A model generated the notes under the pieces. The model saw only the letters and a program-made list of their open reading frames with translations. It was not told the DNA's origin and made no database searches. Shown here in pieces: positions 1 to 5,953 of a stretch of 7,163 nt of DNA. The stretch's first letter is position 1. The number at the start of each line of letters is the position of its first letter. The position numbers and the translations under genes were made by a program. The stretch is taken from positions 1 through 7,163 of the forward strand of contig JBMYOX010000087.1 in NCBI GenBank assembly GCA_049599735.1, written 5' to 3'. Source of the DNA: Pontibacterium sp049599735 (lineage in GTDB: Bacteria; Pseudomonadota; Gammaproteobacteria; Pseudomonadales; Balneatricaceae).

Positions 1-20
1 CGGGGTATACCGGACGCTTA
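1..20 (+). repeat. Terminal inverted repeat, left copy
   Basis: The sequence is cggggtataccggacgctta. Compared with the reverse complement of 7144-7163 it matches at 18 of 20 positions, including 14 consecutive bases (7-20). The similarity stops at about base 21. The two copies point into the window and lie exactly at its edges. In the left copy the repeat directly follows the truncated transposase frame, which marks it as a real element end and not a chance match. Confidence 0.7.
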
Positions 21-255
21 TGGTAAACAGAGTGTTGCTGGTTAATGTCGCCTGATGCCTGCACCGGTTGCACTGAAAGGCCCTTTTCCGGCTTTTTAAG
101 CGACAGAACGTGGTGTTACCACACTCGGCACACCTGAAGCCCTAGGGGTAGCGCCAGGCCAGCAGAGCTTTTTCGCACTGCTTCTCTGTACCAGAGTCTT
201 GCATGAACTCAAATGGGCTGCAACCCTTGTGAAGCTGAACTCGATTCTTAGTCAT
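1..255 (-). pseudogene. IS1595-family transposase, N-terminal fragment with in-frame stop
   Basis: Reading down from the ATG at 255-253, the frame gives about 85 codons. It starts MTKNRVQLHKG, continues with a CEKALLAWRYP segment, and then has a zinc ribbon with paired cysteines (CAECG, then FQCNRCRHQ). This order is typical of the start of IS1595-family transposases: an ~35-residue N-terminal segment followed by a Zn ribbon, with the DDN/DDE catalytic core further on. Codon 38 is TAG (plus-strand 142-144), where relatives usually have a glutamine (PQGF), so a single CAG-to-TAG change would explain it. After about residue 78 the homology stops and the frame reads ISVRYTP, which is simply the translated terminal inverted repeat. 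The whole catalytic domain is missing, so the product cannot transpose anything. Confidence 0.7.
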
Positions 256-271
256 GATCATTGCCTCACCG

Positions 272-288
272 ACTGTCCGTATATACAG
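272..288 (+). repeat. Possible second end of the IS1595 remnant
   Basis: The sequence actgtccgtatatacag resembles the right-hand terminal repeat (GTCCGGTAT) with one base missing in the core, and it has the orientation expected of the other end of a short element beginning at position 1. It lies 17 bases upstream of the transposase ATG, where the promoter-proximal end of such an element is expected. The match is short, so the call is tentative. Confidence 0.35.
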
Positions 289-352
289 CATAGCGTGGCT
301 GGTTATCATGGGTAATCAGGTTTGCTTTTGCATCGGTATTACAAGAGAGGTT

Positions 353-2080
353 TTAAAAAGGAAAAACCAGTGGGACCAGTATAATAACGCAGGCTGAATA
401 AACAATGCTGATGGGTAAACCGGTCTTTATGTAGTCACTTAGATGGTAGCGGCCGGATGAATAAACCATTAAGTGTGTTTGGTAGCCAAAGGGAATTAAA
501 AAACAAGCGCTTGCACCATAAGCTACGGCAATAATAAAGGGTAATGGATCGGCGTTGAGTGCGTTGGCAGTTGACAATGCGATGGGAAAAGCTAAGGCGG
601 CGGCGGCATTGTTGGTGACGCTTTCAGTAAGCAGCAGGGTTATCAGGTAGATGCCAACAAAAGCACCGATAACTCCGTAGCCGTTAAAGGTATGCTGCAT
701 AAAGCCTGAAATCAAAGCGGCAGCTCCTGAATTTTCCAGGCCTTTTGCGATGGTCAGTGCTGAGCCTATTACCATAATCAATTCAAAGGGGAAGCGTCTT
801 CTCAGCTCGCCGATACTCAAAATCTTTCCCGCAAGTAGTACGCCCAGTAGCAGAGTCAGTCCGTTGAACAATGGCAAAATATTAAATGTTGCGGCCATTA
901 AGACAGACAGAAATCCTGCAAGTACAAGGCTGCTTTGTATTGCGCTGAGCCTTGGGCGTTGCAGGCTTTCACTTAGTACATGAAAATTTCGGTCTAAATT
1001 TCGGTGCTGCATAAAGTCGGAGCTTACCGCAAGTAGCAGGCTGTCGCCGACACGCAGAGGGATGCGCCCAAGCTGGCCTTTAAGCTGTTTTCCGCCGCGC
1101 CTAATACCAACAACACCGGCGCTGAACATAGTACGAAAATCGACATTCTGCAGGGTACGATTGGTCAGCTCTGAGTCATTGGAAATAACCACTTCAACCA
1201 AGTTGCTTGCAAGCAGATCATTTGCTTTTGTGCCAAAAAGTTGCAGGCCGGAGAATCGCTGTAGTGTTTGTACCTTGTCGACTTCGCCGGTGAAGATAAG
1301 CAAATCGCCTGCTTTTAATATTTCATCGGGTCGCACTGGACTGATTAGATGGTTGTCACGCTCTAATTCAAAGAGAAACAGGCCGTCCAAATTTCTCAAT
1401 TGATTGTCCTCGATGCTTTTCCCAATCAGGGGAGAGTCTGCCAGTACCTCAGCGGCCAGAAAGTAAGCCTGACCGGTATCACGTGTTTCCCTTGAGTGTG
1501 CCGGGAGATGATTTGAGCTGAAAAATAATACAATAAGACAAATAAGGGCGACAGGAATGCCGACAAGGCTGAACTGAAACATATTCAGAGCAGGCAGGTC
1601 TGCATTCACGGCAAAGGAGGATACTACCAGGTTGGTTGAGGTGCCAACCAGGGTTGTGATGCCACCTAGGATAGAAGCGTAAGACAAGGGGATAAGCAGG
1701 CGTGAGGGCGCTATTTTTTGTTGTTTTGATATAGCAGATAAAAAGGCTGCCACAACAGCGGTGTTGTTCAGAAAGGCCGAGAGTAACGCGCTCGTGCCCA
1801 TCAGGCGTAGCAGTGCAGGGCGCTCACCGCCTTTGAGTAGTTGTTCTGATAGCTGATCCAGAAAGTGGGAGCGTTCCAGTGCCAAAGAAATCAGCATTAA
1901 AAGTACAAGTGTTGCTAAAGCGCTGTTGGTATAGCTTGAGAGCAATTCGTCAGTATTAACTACATTTAACAGCAGGTAACCCGTAGCCCAGCTCGTAAAC
2001 AGTACGGCAGGTTTAATACGACCATGCATAAGTAAGATCAGCAGCCCTGCTAATGACCCTAAAACACCCCAGTCTGACAT
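353..2080 (-). CDS. SLC13/DASS-family permease with two RCK_C domains, probable sulfate transporter
   Basis: This is a 575-residue inner-membrane transporter. Hydrophobic helices occupy roughly residues 4-190 and 380-573. They flank a soluble middle (about 200-370) that reads as two tandem TrkA-C (RCK_C) domains, with segments such as GDLLIFTGEVDKV and GDSLLLAV near their ends. The helical halves carry the paired signatures of the family: FLNNTAVVAAF (N105-N106-T107) with GTSTN (146-150), and ESVTNNAAAA (T489-N490-N491). Size and layout fit the RCK_C-containing branch of SLC13-type transporters, several of which carry sulfate in bacteria and algae. The start ATG at 2080-2078 has GAGAGG five bases upstream. 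The gene is divergent from cysD-cysNC, and this is the main reason to favour sulfate over dicarboxylate or another anion. No SLC13-specific residue seen here proves the substrate. Confidence 0.85.
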   Translation of the reverse strand: MSDWGVLGSLAGLLILLMHGRIKPAVLFTSWATGYLLLNVVNTDELLSSYTNSALATLVLLMLISLALERSHFLDQLSEQLLKGGERPALLRLMGTSALLSAFLNNTAVVAAFLSAISKQQKIAPSRLLIPLSYASILGGITTLVGTSTNLVVSSFAVNADLPALNMFQFSLVGIPVALICLIVLFFSSNHLPAHSRETRDTGQAYFLAAEVLADSPLIGKSIEDNQLRNLDGLFLFELERDNHLISPVRPDEILKAGDLLIFTGEVDKVQTLQRFSGLQLFGTKANDLLASNLVEVVISNDSELTNRTLQNVDFRTMFSAGVVGIRRGGKQLKGQLGRIPLRVGDSLLLAVSSDFMQHRNLDRNFHVLSESLQRPRLSAIQSSLVLAGFLSVLMAATFNILPLFNGLTLLLGVLLAGKILSIGELRRRFPFELIMVIGSALTIAKGLENSGAAALISGFMQHTFNGYGVIGAFVGIYLITLLLTESVTNNAAAALAFPIALSTANALNADPLPFIIAVAYGASACFLIPFGYQTHLMVYSSGRYHLSDYIKTGLPISIVYSACVIILVPLVFPF

Positions 2081-2085
2081 TGTGA

Positions 2086-2091
2086 CCTCTC
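2086..2091 (-). promoter_or_regulatory. Ribosome binding site of the SLC13 gene
   Basis: On the minus strand GAGAGG lies five bases before the ATG at 2080-2078. It supports this start over any internal methionine. Confidence 0.6.
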
Positions 2092-2123
2092 ATCCCTTCA
2101 GTGTACCAAAGAAGCTTTGTGGC

Positions 2124-2153
2124 ATTTTAACTGTATATTTAATACACTGTCGA
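2124..2153 (-). promoter_or_regulatory. Candidate sigma-70 promoter for the SLC13 gene
   Basis: Read on the minus strand, TCGACA (plus 2153-2148; five of six to TTGACA) is followed after 18 bases by TAAAAT (plus 2129-2124; five of six to TATAAT). The -35 box coincides with the left arm of the 9-base dyad at 2148-2174, and a smaller dyad (2132-2146) sits in the spacer. A protein bound to either dyad would block this promoter. Predicted by eye. Confidence 0.45.
2132..2146. repeat. Small dyad TGTAT-5-ATACA in the divergent promoter region
   Basis: Perfect 5-base arms, TGTAT at 2132-2136 and ATACA at 2142-2146, are separated by ATTTA. It lies between the -35 and -10 boxes proposed for the permease gene, one base from the larger dyad. 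The region is AT-rich, so a short dyad could arise by chance. Confidence 0.3.
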
Positions 2154-2174
2154 TATTAAATATTTATATCGACA
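2148..2174. promoter_or_regulatory. Perfect 9-9-9 dyad, candidate operator between permease and cysD
   Basis: The arms are TGTCGATAT (2148-2156) and ATATCGACA (2166-2174), exact reverse complements, with a 9-base AT spacer that itself contains AAATATTT (2158-2165). The centre lies about 60 bases before the TTG start of the downstream gene. The left arm covers the proposed -35 of the divergent permease. There is no T-tract after the right arm and the loop is AT-rich, so a DNA-binding site for a dimer is more likely than a terminator. The obvious candidate binder is the helix-turn-helix region encoded directly downstream. That pairing is inference; a chromosomal sulfur regulator such as CysB is the main alternative, although CysB sites are usually less symmetric. 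Confidence 0.55.
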
Positions 2175-2187
2175 TTTTGTGGTTCAA

Positions 2188-2193
2188 TATAAT
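2188..2193 (+). promoter_or_regulatory. Candidate -10 box for the cysD-cysNC operon
   Basis: TATAAT is a perfect consensus -10 placed 28 bases before the TTG start codon. No good -35 lies 16-18 bases upstream. The nearest resemblance, TCGACA at 2169-2174 (the right arm of the dyad), is only 13 bases away. The promoter may therefore be weak or activator-dependent, with the activator possibly bound at the dyad. A match of this kind is easy to find in AT-rich DNA. Confidence 0.35.
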
Positions 2194-2221
2194 TGTTATA
2201 TATCAATGAGTTAGGTTTTTT

Positions 2222-3109
2222 TTGGCTATAAAAGATTTAACGCCGGAAGTGCTAAATAAGCGACGTAAAGAGGCTGTTCGTCTGCGTTTTAGTGGGTATT
2301 CATTGTCGCAGGTTTCCCTTCAGACCGGACTAAGCGCGCCTACGATTATTGCTGCCTGTAAAGCGTTTAAGACCGGAGGCTGGCAGGCGGTTGATGTAAA
2401 AGTGCGTGGGCGTAAAGCCGGACAGGGGCAGGTGCTAACGGAGTCTCAGCAATCAGAGTTGCTGCGTATGATTTGCACGGTGTGCCCGGCTCAACTATCT
2501 GCTGCTTTGCCGTCTGATAAGTTATGGCATATTGACCTGATTCAGCGCTATATATCGGACAGGCTTAACGTGCAGGTTAGTGGACGTTCCCTGAGTCGCC
2601 TGCTGGATAAGTGGGCTATGAATGCCCCGCGGGTTACACAAAAATGGCCCAAAGGCCGAAGTACAGTGCGTACGCGCTGGTTTGCCGAAGTTTTTGATCC
2701 AGCTGAGCAGTGGTTTGTCCGTAACCAAGGTATTTTGCTGTACGGAGGCTGCCGCCAACTGTCTTCAGGTGAAGGTGTATCAGGCAACTATCAGTTGTAT
2801 ATGCATACCCCCAGAGGAAGACAGTACTGGTTGCTGCATCAGAAGCCGATTACTGAAAATATGTTAATTGAATTTTTTGACTGTTTGATTGATACATTTT
2901 CCCGTCCCGTTTGCCTGGTTCTGGAAGGTGTGGATTTATCAAATCTGCCGCTTGTTGCTGCATGGTTGGCGACGCACGCTGAAGTAATTAAAGTATTACA
3001 GCCACCGGTTATGCCGATGGTAAAACGCAAAAAATCGAGCAATCGGTTCAAAAAAATACCGGGCAAACCGGGCGTTAACCCTTTAGATAGTAATGATTCG
3101 AGGAAGACG
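2222..3109 (+). other. Domesticated IS630-type transposase region, probable DNA-binding regulator
   Basis: This is the part of the frame upstream of CysD. After the two helix-turn-helix units comes a segment in which ENMLIEFFDCLIDTFSRPV-CLVLEGVDLS aligns by eye with the IS630 pattern FIEFLKRLL...RPVFLIVDGHPSH, and VIKVLQPP with LFFLPPYSP. The second catalytic aspartate is replaced (D to E in LVLEG) and its histidine is gone. The first acidic site (usually DE) reads YGGCRQ, and the NPxE of the third site is absent, with a lysine-rich tail (VKRKKSSNRFKK, residues 267-278) in its place. The frame is nevertheless open over 296 codons, which argues for selection on a non-catalytic role, most simply DNA binding at the adjacent dyad. 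If translated alone it would be a gene in its own right. Family assignment is from pattern memory and needs a profile search. Confidence 0.6.
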
Positions 3110-4009
3110 ATGGCATTGACACATTTGCAACGGCTGGAAGCCGAAAGTATACATATTATGCGTGAGGTCGTGGCTGAGGCGGAAAATCCGGTGATGCTGT
3201 ACTCCGTAGGTAAGGATAGTGCGGTTATGCTGCATTTGGCGCGTAAGGCCTTTGCGCCTTCTGTGCCACCGTTCCCGCTTTTACATGTGGATACACGCTG
3301 GAAATTCCGTGAAATGTACGAATTTCGCGACCGTATGGCTAAAGAATCCGGTATGGAACTTTTAGTGCATATCAACCCGGAAGGCGTTGAAAAAGATATC
3401 AACCCGTTTATTCATGGCTCAGCCATTCATACCGATATCATGAAAACGGAAGGCCTTAAGCAGGCTCTGGATAAGTACGGCTTTGATGTGGCTTTTGGCG
3501 GGGCGCGGCGTGATGAAGAAAAATCCCGGGCCAAAGAGCGTATTTTTTCATTTCGTAGTGCTCAGCATCGTTGGGATCCTAAAGCACAACGCCCTGAACT
3601 GTGGAAACTTTACAATGCCCGTAAACAAAAGGGCGAAAGTATCCGTGTTTTCCCGATCTCCAACTGGACAGAATTAGATATCTGGCAGTACATCCATTTA
3701 GAAAACATACCGATTGTCCCGCTTTACTTCTCGCTGCAGCGCCCGGTGGTTGAGCGTGACGGGGCGTTGATTATGGTGGATGATGAGCGTTTGCCACTTA
3801 AACCCGGTGAAGTGCCAATGATGCGGAATGTCAGATTCAGGACGCTGGGTTGCTATCCTTTAACGGGTGCTGTTGAGTCTGAGGCAGACACGTTGCCATC
3901 GATCATTCAGGAAATGCTGCTCACCAAAACCTCGGAGCGACAAGGGCGGGTGATTGATCATGATTCGGCAGCATCTATGGAGAAGAAGAAGCAGGAGGGG
4001 TATTTCTAA
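2222..4009 (+). CDS. cysD: Inactivated IS630-like transposase/HTH domain fused in frame to CysD (sulfate adenylyltransferase subunit 2)
   Basis: One frame of 595 codons contains two distinct parts. Residues 1 to about 135 form a homeodomain-like and winged helix-turn-helix unit (RRKEAVRLRFSGYSLSQV, then GRSLSRLLDKWAM), as at the start of IS630-type transposases. Residues ~150-265 follow the layout of an IS630 DDE core but lack its acidic residues. Residues 297-595 are a full CysD (299 residues, close to the usual ~302), with the PP-loop SVGKDS at 328-333. CysD with CysN makes APS from sulfate and ATP in the cytoplasm. The frame begins at TTG (2222-2224), with a weak AGG six bases upstream; the first in-frame ATG would delete the HTH. 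CysD also has its own ATG and Shine-Dalgarno inside the frame, so two products are possible. The last base of the stop overlaps the ATG of cysNC. No ordinary CysD carries such an N-terminal domain, to my knowledge. Confidence 0.75.
   Translation: MAIKDLTPEVLNKRRKEAVRLRFSGYSLSQVSLQTGLSAPTIIAACKAFKTGGWQAVDVKVRGRKAGQGQVLTESQQSELLRMICTVCPAQLSAALPSDKLWHIDLIQRYISDRLNVQVSGRSLSRLLDKWAMNAPRVTQKWPKGRSTVRTRWFAEVFDPAEQWFVRNQGILLYGGCRQLSSGEGVSGNYQLYMHTPRGRQYWLLHQKPITENMLIEFFDCLIDTFSRPVCLVLEGVDLSNLPLVAAWLATHAEVIKVLQPPVMPMVKRKKSSNRFKKIPGKPGVNPLDSNDSRKTMALTHLQRLEAESIHIMREVVAEAENPVMLYSVGKDSAVMLHLARKAFAPSVPPFPLLHVDTRWKFREMYEFRDRMAKESGMELLVHINPEGVEKDINPFIHGSAIHTDIMKTEGLKQALDKYGFDVAFGGARRDEEKSRAKERIFSFRSAQHRWDPKAQRPELWKLYNARKQKGESIRVFPISNWTELDIWQYIHLENIPIVPLYFSLQRPVVERDGALIMVDDERLPLKPGEVPMMRNVRFRTLGCYPLTGAVESEADTLPSIIQEMLLTKTSERQGRVIDHDSAASMEKKKQEGYF
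3099..3112 (+). promoter_or_regulatory. Internal Shine-Dalgarno and ATG of CysD
   Basis: GAGGAAG (3099-3105 or nearby) is followed shortly by the ATG at 3110-3112, from which a standard CysD begins (MALTHLQRLEAESIHIMREV). The site lies inside the longer frame, in the codons reading SRKTM. Its quality suggests that CysD is made from here, whether or not the fused polypeptide is also made. Confidence 0.7.
3110..4009 (+). CDS. cysD: CysD from its own start (sulfate adenylyltransferase subunit 2, ATP-PPi domain)
   Basis: This is the alternative, shorter product of the same frame, 299 residues, matching ordinary CysD from its first residue to the end. It is the catalytic subunit of ATP sulfurylase, which adenylates sulfate to APS and works as a complex with the GTPase CysN. 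It belongs to the PP-loop family: SVGKDS lies 32-37 residues from this start. Other family landmarks are HVDTRWKFREMYEFRD, FGGARRDEEKSRAKERIFSFR in shortened form (GGARRDEEKSRAKER), NWTELDIWQYI, and RTLGCYPLTGAVES near the end. The gene overlaps the start of cysNC by one base (TAATG), and AGGAGG at 3993-3998 lies ten bases before that ATG, which points to coupled translation of the two subunits. Confidence 0.8.
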   Translation: MALTHLQRLEAESIHIMREVVAEAENPVMLYSVGKDSAVMLHLARKAFAPSVPPFPLLHVDTRWKFREMYEFRDRMAKESGMELLVHINPEGVEKDINPFIHGSAIHTDIMKTEGLKQALDKYGFDVAFGGARRDEEKSRAKERIFSFRSAQHRWDPKAQRPELWKLYNARKQKGESIRVFPISNWTELDIWQYIHLENIPIVPLYFSLQRPVVERDGALIMVDDERLPLKPGEVPMMRNVRFRTLGCYPLTGAVESEADTLPSIIQEMLLTKTSERQGRVIDHDSAASMEKKKQEGYF

Positions 4010-5919
4010 TGGCACATATTTCTGACTTGATTGAAACGGATATCGAGCAATATTTACAGGCTCATGAAAATAAAAGCCTGTTACGTTTTATTACCTGTGG
4101 CAGTGTTGATGATGGCAAAAGTACACTGATTGGCCGCTTACTGTACGAATCAAAAATGTTGTTTGAAGACCAGTTGAGTGCGGTTGAAGCTGACTCCAAA
4201 AAATACGGTACTCAGGGTGAAAATATTGACTTTGCACTGCTGGTTGATGGCTTAGCAGCTGAGCGCGAGCAAGGTATTACCATCGATGTGGCCTATCGTT
4301 TTTTTTCTACGGATCAGCGTAAGTTTATTGTTGCAGATACGCCGGGGCATGAGCAGTACACGCGCAATATGGTAACGGGTGCCTCCACGGCTGATGCAGC
4401 GGTGCTGATGGTAGATGCCCGTAAAGGGATTTTAACTCAGACACGCCGCCACAGTTACCTGATGTCATTAATTGGTATCCGCCATCTTATTGTAGCTATC
4501 AATAAAATGGACCTGGTGGATTATTCAGAAAAAACTTATAACGACATTGTTGGTGAATACGTGGCTTTTGCAAAAGAACTGGGCTTGCAAAACGTGACTT
4601 ATATTCCGATGTCTGCATTTAAAGGTGACAGTGTTACTACACACAGCGCGAATATGCCTTGGTATCATGGCACAACGCTCATGGGTTTCCTTGAAACTGT
4701 TGAGCTGGATGAAGAGCGTTTGCAGAACGGCGCTTTCCGTATGCCGGTGCAGTGGGTTAACCGGCCTGATCTCGATTTTCGTGGTTTTGCCGGTACTGTT
4801 GCCAGTGGCGTCGTTCGCCCGGGTGATGCTATCCGTGTGCAGCCCTCCGGTAAAACAAGCCAGGTTGCCCGAATTGTGACTTTTGAGGGTGATCTTGATA
4901 AAGCCGTAGCAGGCCAGTCAGTGACGCTGACCATGGCGGATGAGATTGATATCTCACGCGGCGATATGATTTCCGGTTCTGACGCGCCGGCTGAAATTGC
5001 TGATCAGTTTGAGGCAACACTGGTCTGGATGCACGAAGAGCCCTTGCTGCCAGGGCGTCCGTACTTGTTGAAAATTGGTACCCGGACGGTAATGGCAACG
5101 GTTACTGATATAAAATATCAGGTAAACGTTAATACCCTAGAGCATGCGGCGACTAAAAAGCTCGAACTTAATGCGATTGGTGTTTGTAACCTGAGCTTGG
5201 ATCGCTCGATAGCCTTTGATCCTTATTCGGTTAATGCCGATACCGGTGGTTTTATTCTGATTGATCGTATGACGAATAATACCATTGGCGCAGGTATGCT
5301 GAAGTTTGCGCTGCGGCGCAGTCAGAATATCCATATGCAGCATGTTGAAATTGATCAGGCTCAGCGTGCACTGTTGAAAGGTCAGAAAGCTTGTGTGCTC
5401 TGGTTTACCGGCCTTTCGGGCGCAGGTAAATCAACCATAGCCAATATGGTTGAGAAAAAGTTGCATGCGTCGGGCCAGCATACCTACTTGCTCGATGGTG
5501 ATAATGTACGTCATGGTTTGAATAAAGACTTGGGCTTTACGGATGCCGATCGTGTTGAAAATATTCGTCGTGTTGCTGAAGTGTCGAAGCTCATGGTTGA
5601 TGCAGGCCTGATTGTGCTGACGGCATTTATTTCACCCTTCCGGTCTGAGCGTGCCATGGCGCAGGACTTAGTTGAGGCCGATGAGTTTATCGAAGTATTT
5701 ATTGATACACCGCTTGAGGTTGCTGAAGAGCGTGATGTGAAAGGGCTTTATAAGAAGGCGCGTCGTGGCGAACTAAAGAACTTCACCGGCATTGATTCGG
5801 CTTATGAAGCACCTGAGAACCCAGGTGTTCGTATTGATACAACGGCAATGGATGCAGAGCAGGCTGCCGATGCTATTATCGAAGCACTGGCTGAACGTGG
5901 TGTATTGATGCACCCTTGA
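4009..5919 (+). CDS. cysNC: CysNC: ATP sulfurylase GTPase subunit fused to APS kinase
   Basis: This bifunctional protein of 636 residues is close to the usual length of CysNC fusions. Residues 1 to about 240 are an EF-Tu-like GTPase with GSVDDGKST (31-39), GITID (89-93), DTPGH (110-114) and NKMD (165-168). Two beta-barrel domains follow to about 440. It drives APS synthesis by CysD through GTP hydrolysis. From about 460 the APS kinase domain begins: Walker A GLSGAGKST (468-476), LDGDNVRHGLN (495-505), FISPFRSER with S542 at the position of the phosphorylated serine of E. coli CysC, and KGLYKKARRGELKNFTGID near the end. This part makes PAPS from APS and ATP. All key residues appear intact. The start overlaps the cysD stop, and an intrinsic terminator follows nine bases after the gene. 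The CysN-CysC fusion is common in Pseudomonas, Xanthomonas and rhizobia (NodQ). Confidence 0.95.
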   Translation: MAHISDLIETDIEQYLQAHENKSLLRFITCGSVDDGKSTLIGRLLYESKMLFEDQLSAVEADSKKYGTQGENIDFALLVDGLAAEREQGITIDVAYRFFSTDQRKFIVADTPGHEQYTRNMVTGASTADAAVLMVDARKGILTQTRRHSYLMSLIGIRHLIVAINKMDLVDYSEKTYNDIVGEYVAFAKELGLQNVTYIPMSAFKGDSVTTHSANMPWYHGTTLMGFLETVELDEERLQNGAFRMPVQWVNRPDLDFRGFAGTVASGVVRPGDAIRVQPSGKTSQVARIVTFEGDLDKAVAGQSVTLTMADEIDISRGDMISGSDAPAEIADQFEATLVWMHEEPLLPGRPYLLKIGTRTVMATVTDIKYQVNVNTLEHAATKKLELNAIGVCNLSLDRSIAFDPYSVNADTGGFILIDRMTNNTIGAGMLKFALRRSQNIHMQHVEIDQAQRALLKGQKACVLWFTGLSGAGKSTIANMVEKKLHASGQHTYLLDGDNVRHGLNKDLGFTDADRVENIRRVAEVSKLMVDAGLIVLTAFISPFRSERAMAQDLVEADEFIEVFIDTPLEVAEERDVKGLYKKARRGELKNFTGIDSAYEAPENPGVRIDTTAMDAEQAADAIIEALAERGVLMHP

Positions 5920-5927
5920 TATTAAAT

Positions 5928-5951
5928 AAACCCGGCACCTGCCGGGTTTTT
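5928..5951 (+). terminator. Rho-independent terminator after cysNC
   Basis: A six-base GC stem, CCCGGC (5931-5936) with GCCGGG (5941-5946), closes a four-base loop ACCT that can itself pair at its ends. AAA stands before the stem and TTTTT (5947-5951) after it. This should end the cysD-cysNC transcript. The next gene starts 2 to 17 bases further on, so it must rely on read-through or on a promoter inside the end of cysNC; I saw no good one. Confidence 0.85.
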
Positions 5952-5953
5952 GT

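Larger units (their letters stand above)
1..288 (-). mobile_element. IS1595-family element remnant (internally deleted)
   Basis: This fragment holds the 5' part of an IS1595-family transposase gene on the minus strand. It is cut short where the reading frame runs straight into an element end at positions 1-20. A second, weaker end-like sequence lies at 272-288, 17 bases upstream of the transposase ATG. It carries GTCCGTAT, against GTCCGGTAT in the better-matched end copy at 7144-7163, and it faces the opposite way to 1-20. The fragment could therefore be a mini-element (MITE-like derivative) of about 290 bp made by internal deletion, or the left edge of a longer cassette. The family call rests on the recognisable N-terminal protein pattern; the exact subgroup was not determined. 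No 8-bp target duplication can be checked at position 1 because the flank is absent. Confidence 0.6.

Noticed and set aside
2148..2174. The 9-9-9 dyad as a terminator
   Set aside because: The arms are AT-rich apart from three CG-containing steps, no T-tract follows on either strand, and it lies between divergent starts, not after a gene.
2522..3402. Minus-strand and overlapping frames of 60-190 codons under cysD
   Set aside because: They lie opposite well-recognised coding sequence, have no recognisable motif and no convincing start, and are shadows of codon use in the real frame.
4665..5343. Minus-strand frames of 68-89 codons under cysNC
   Set aside because: They sit opposite conserved CysN domains and show no family resemblance.
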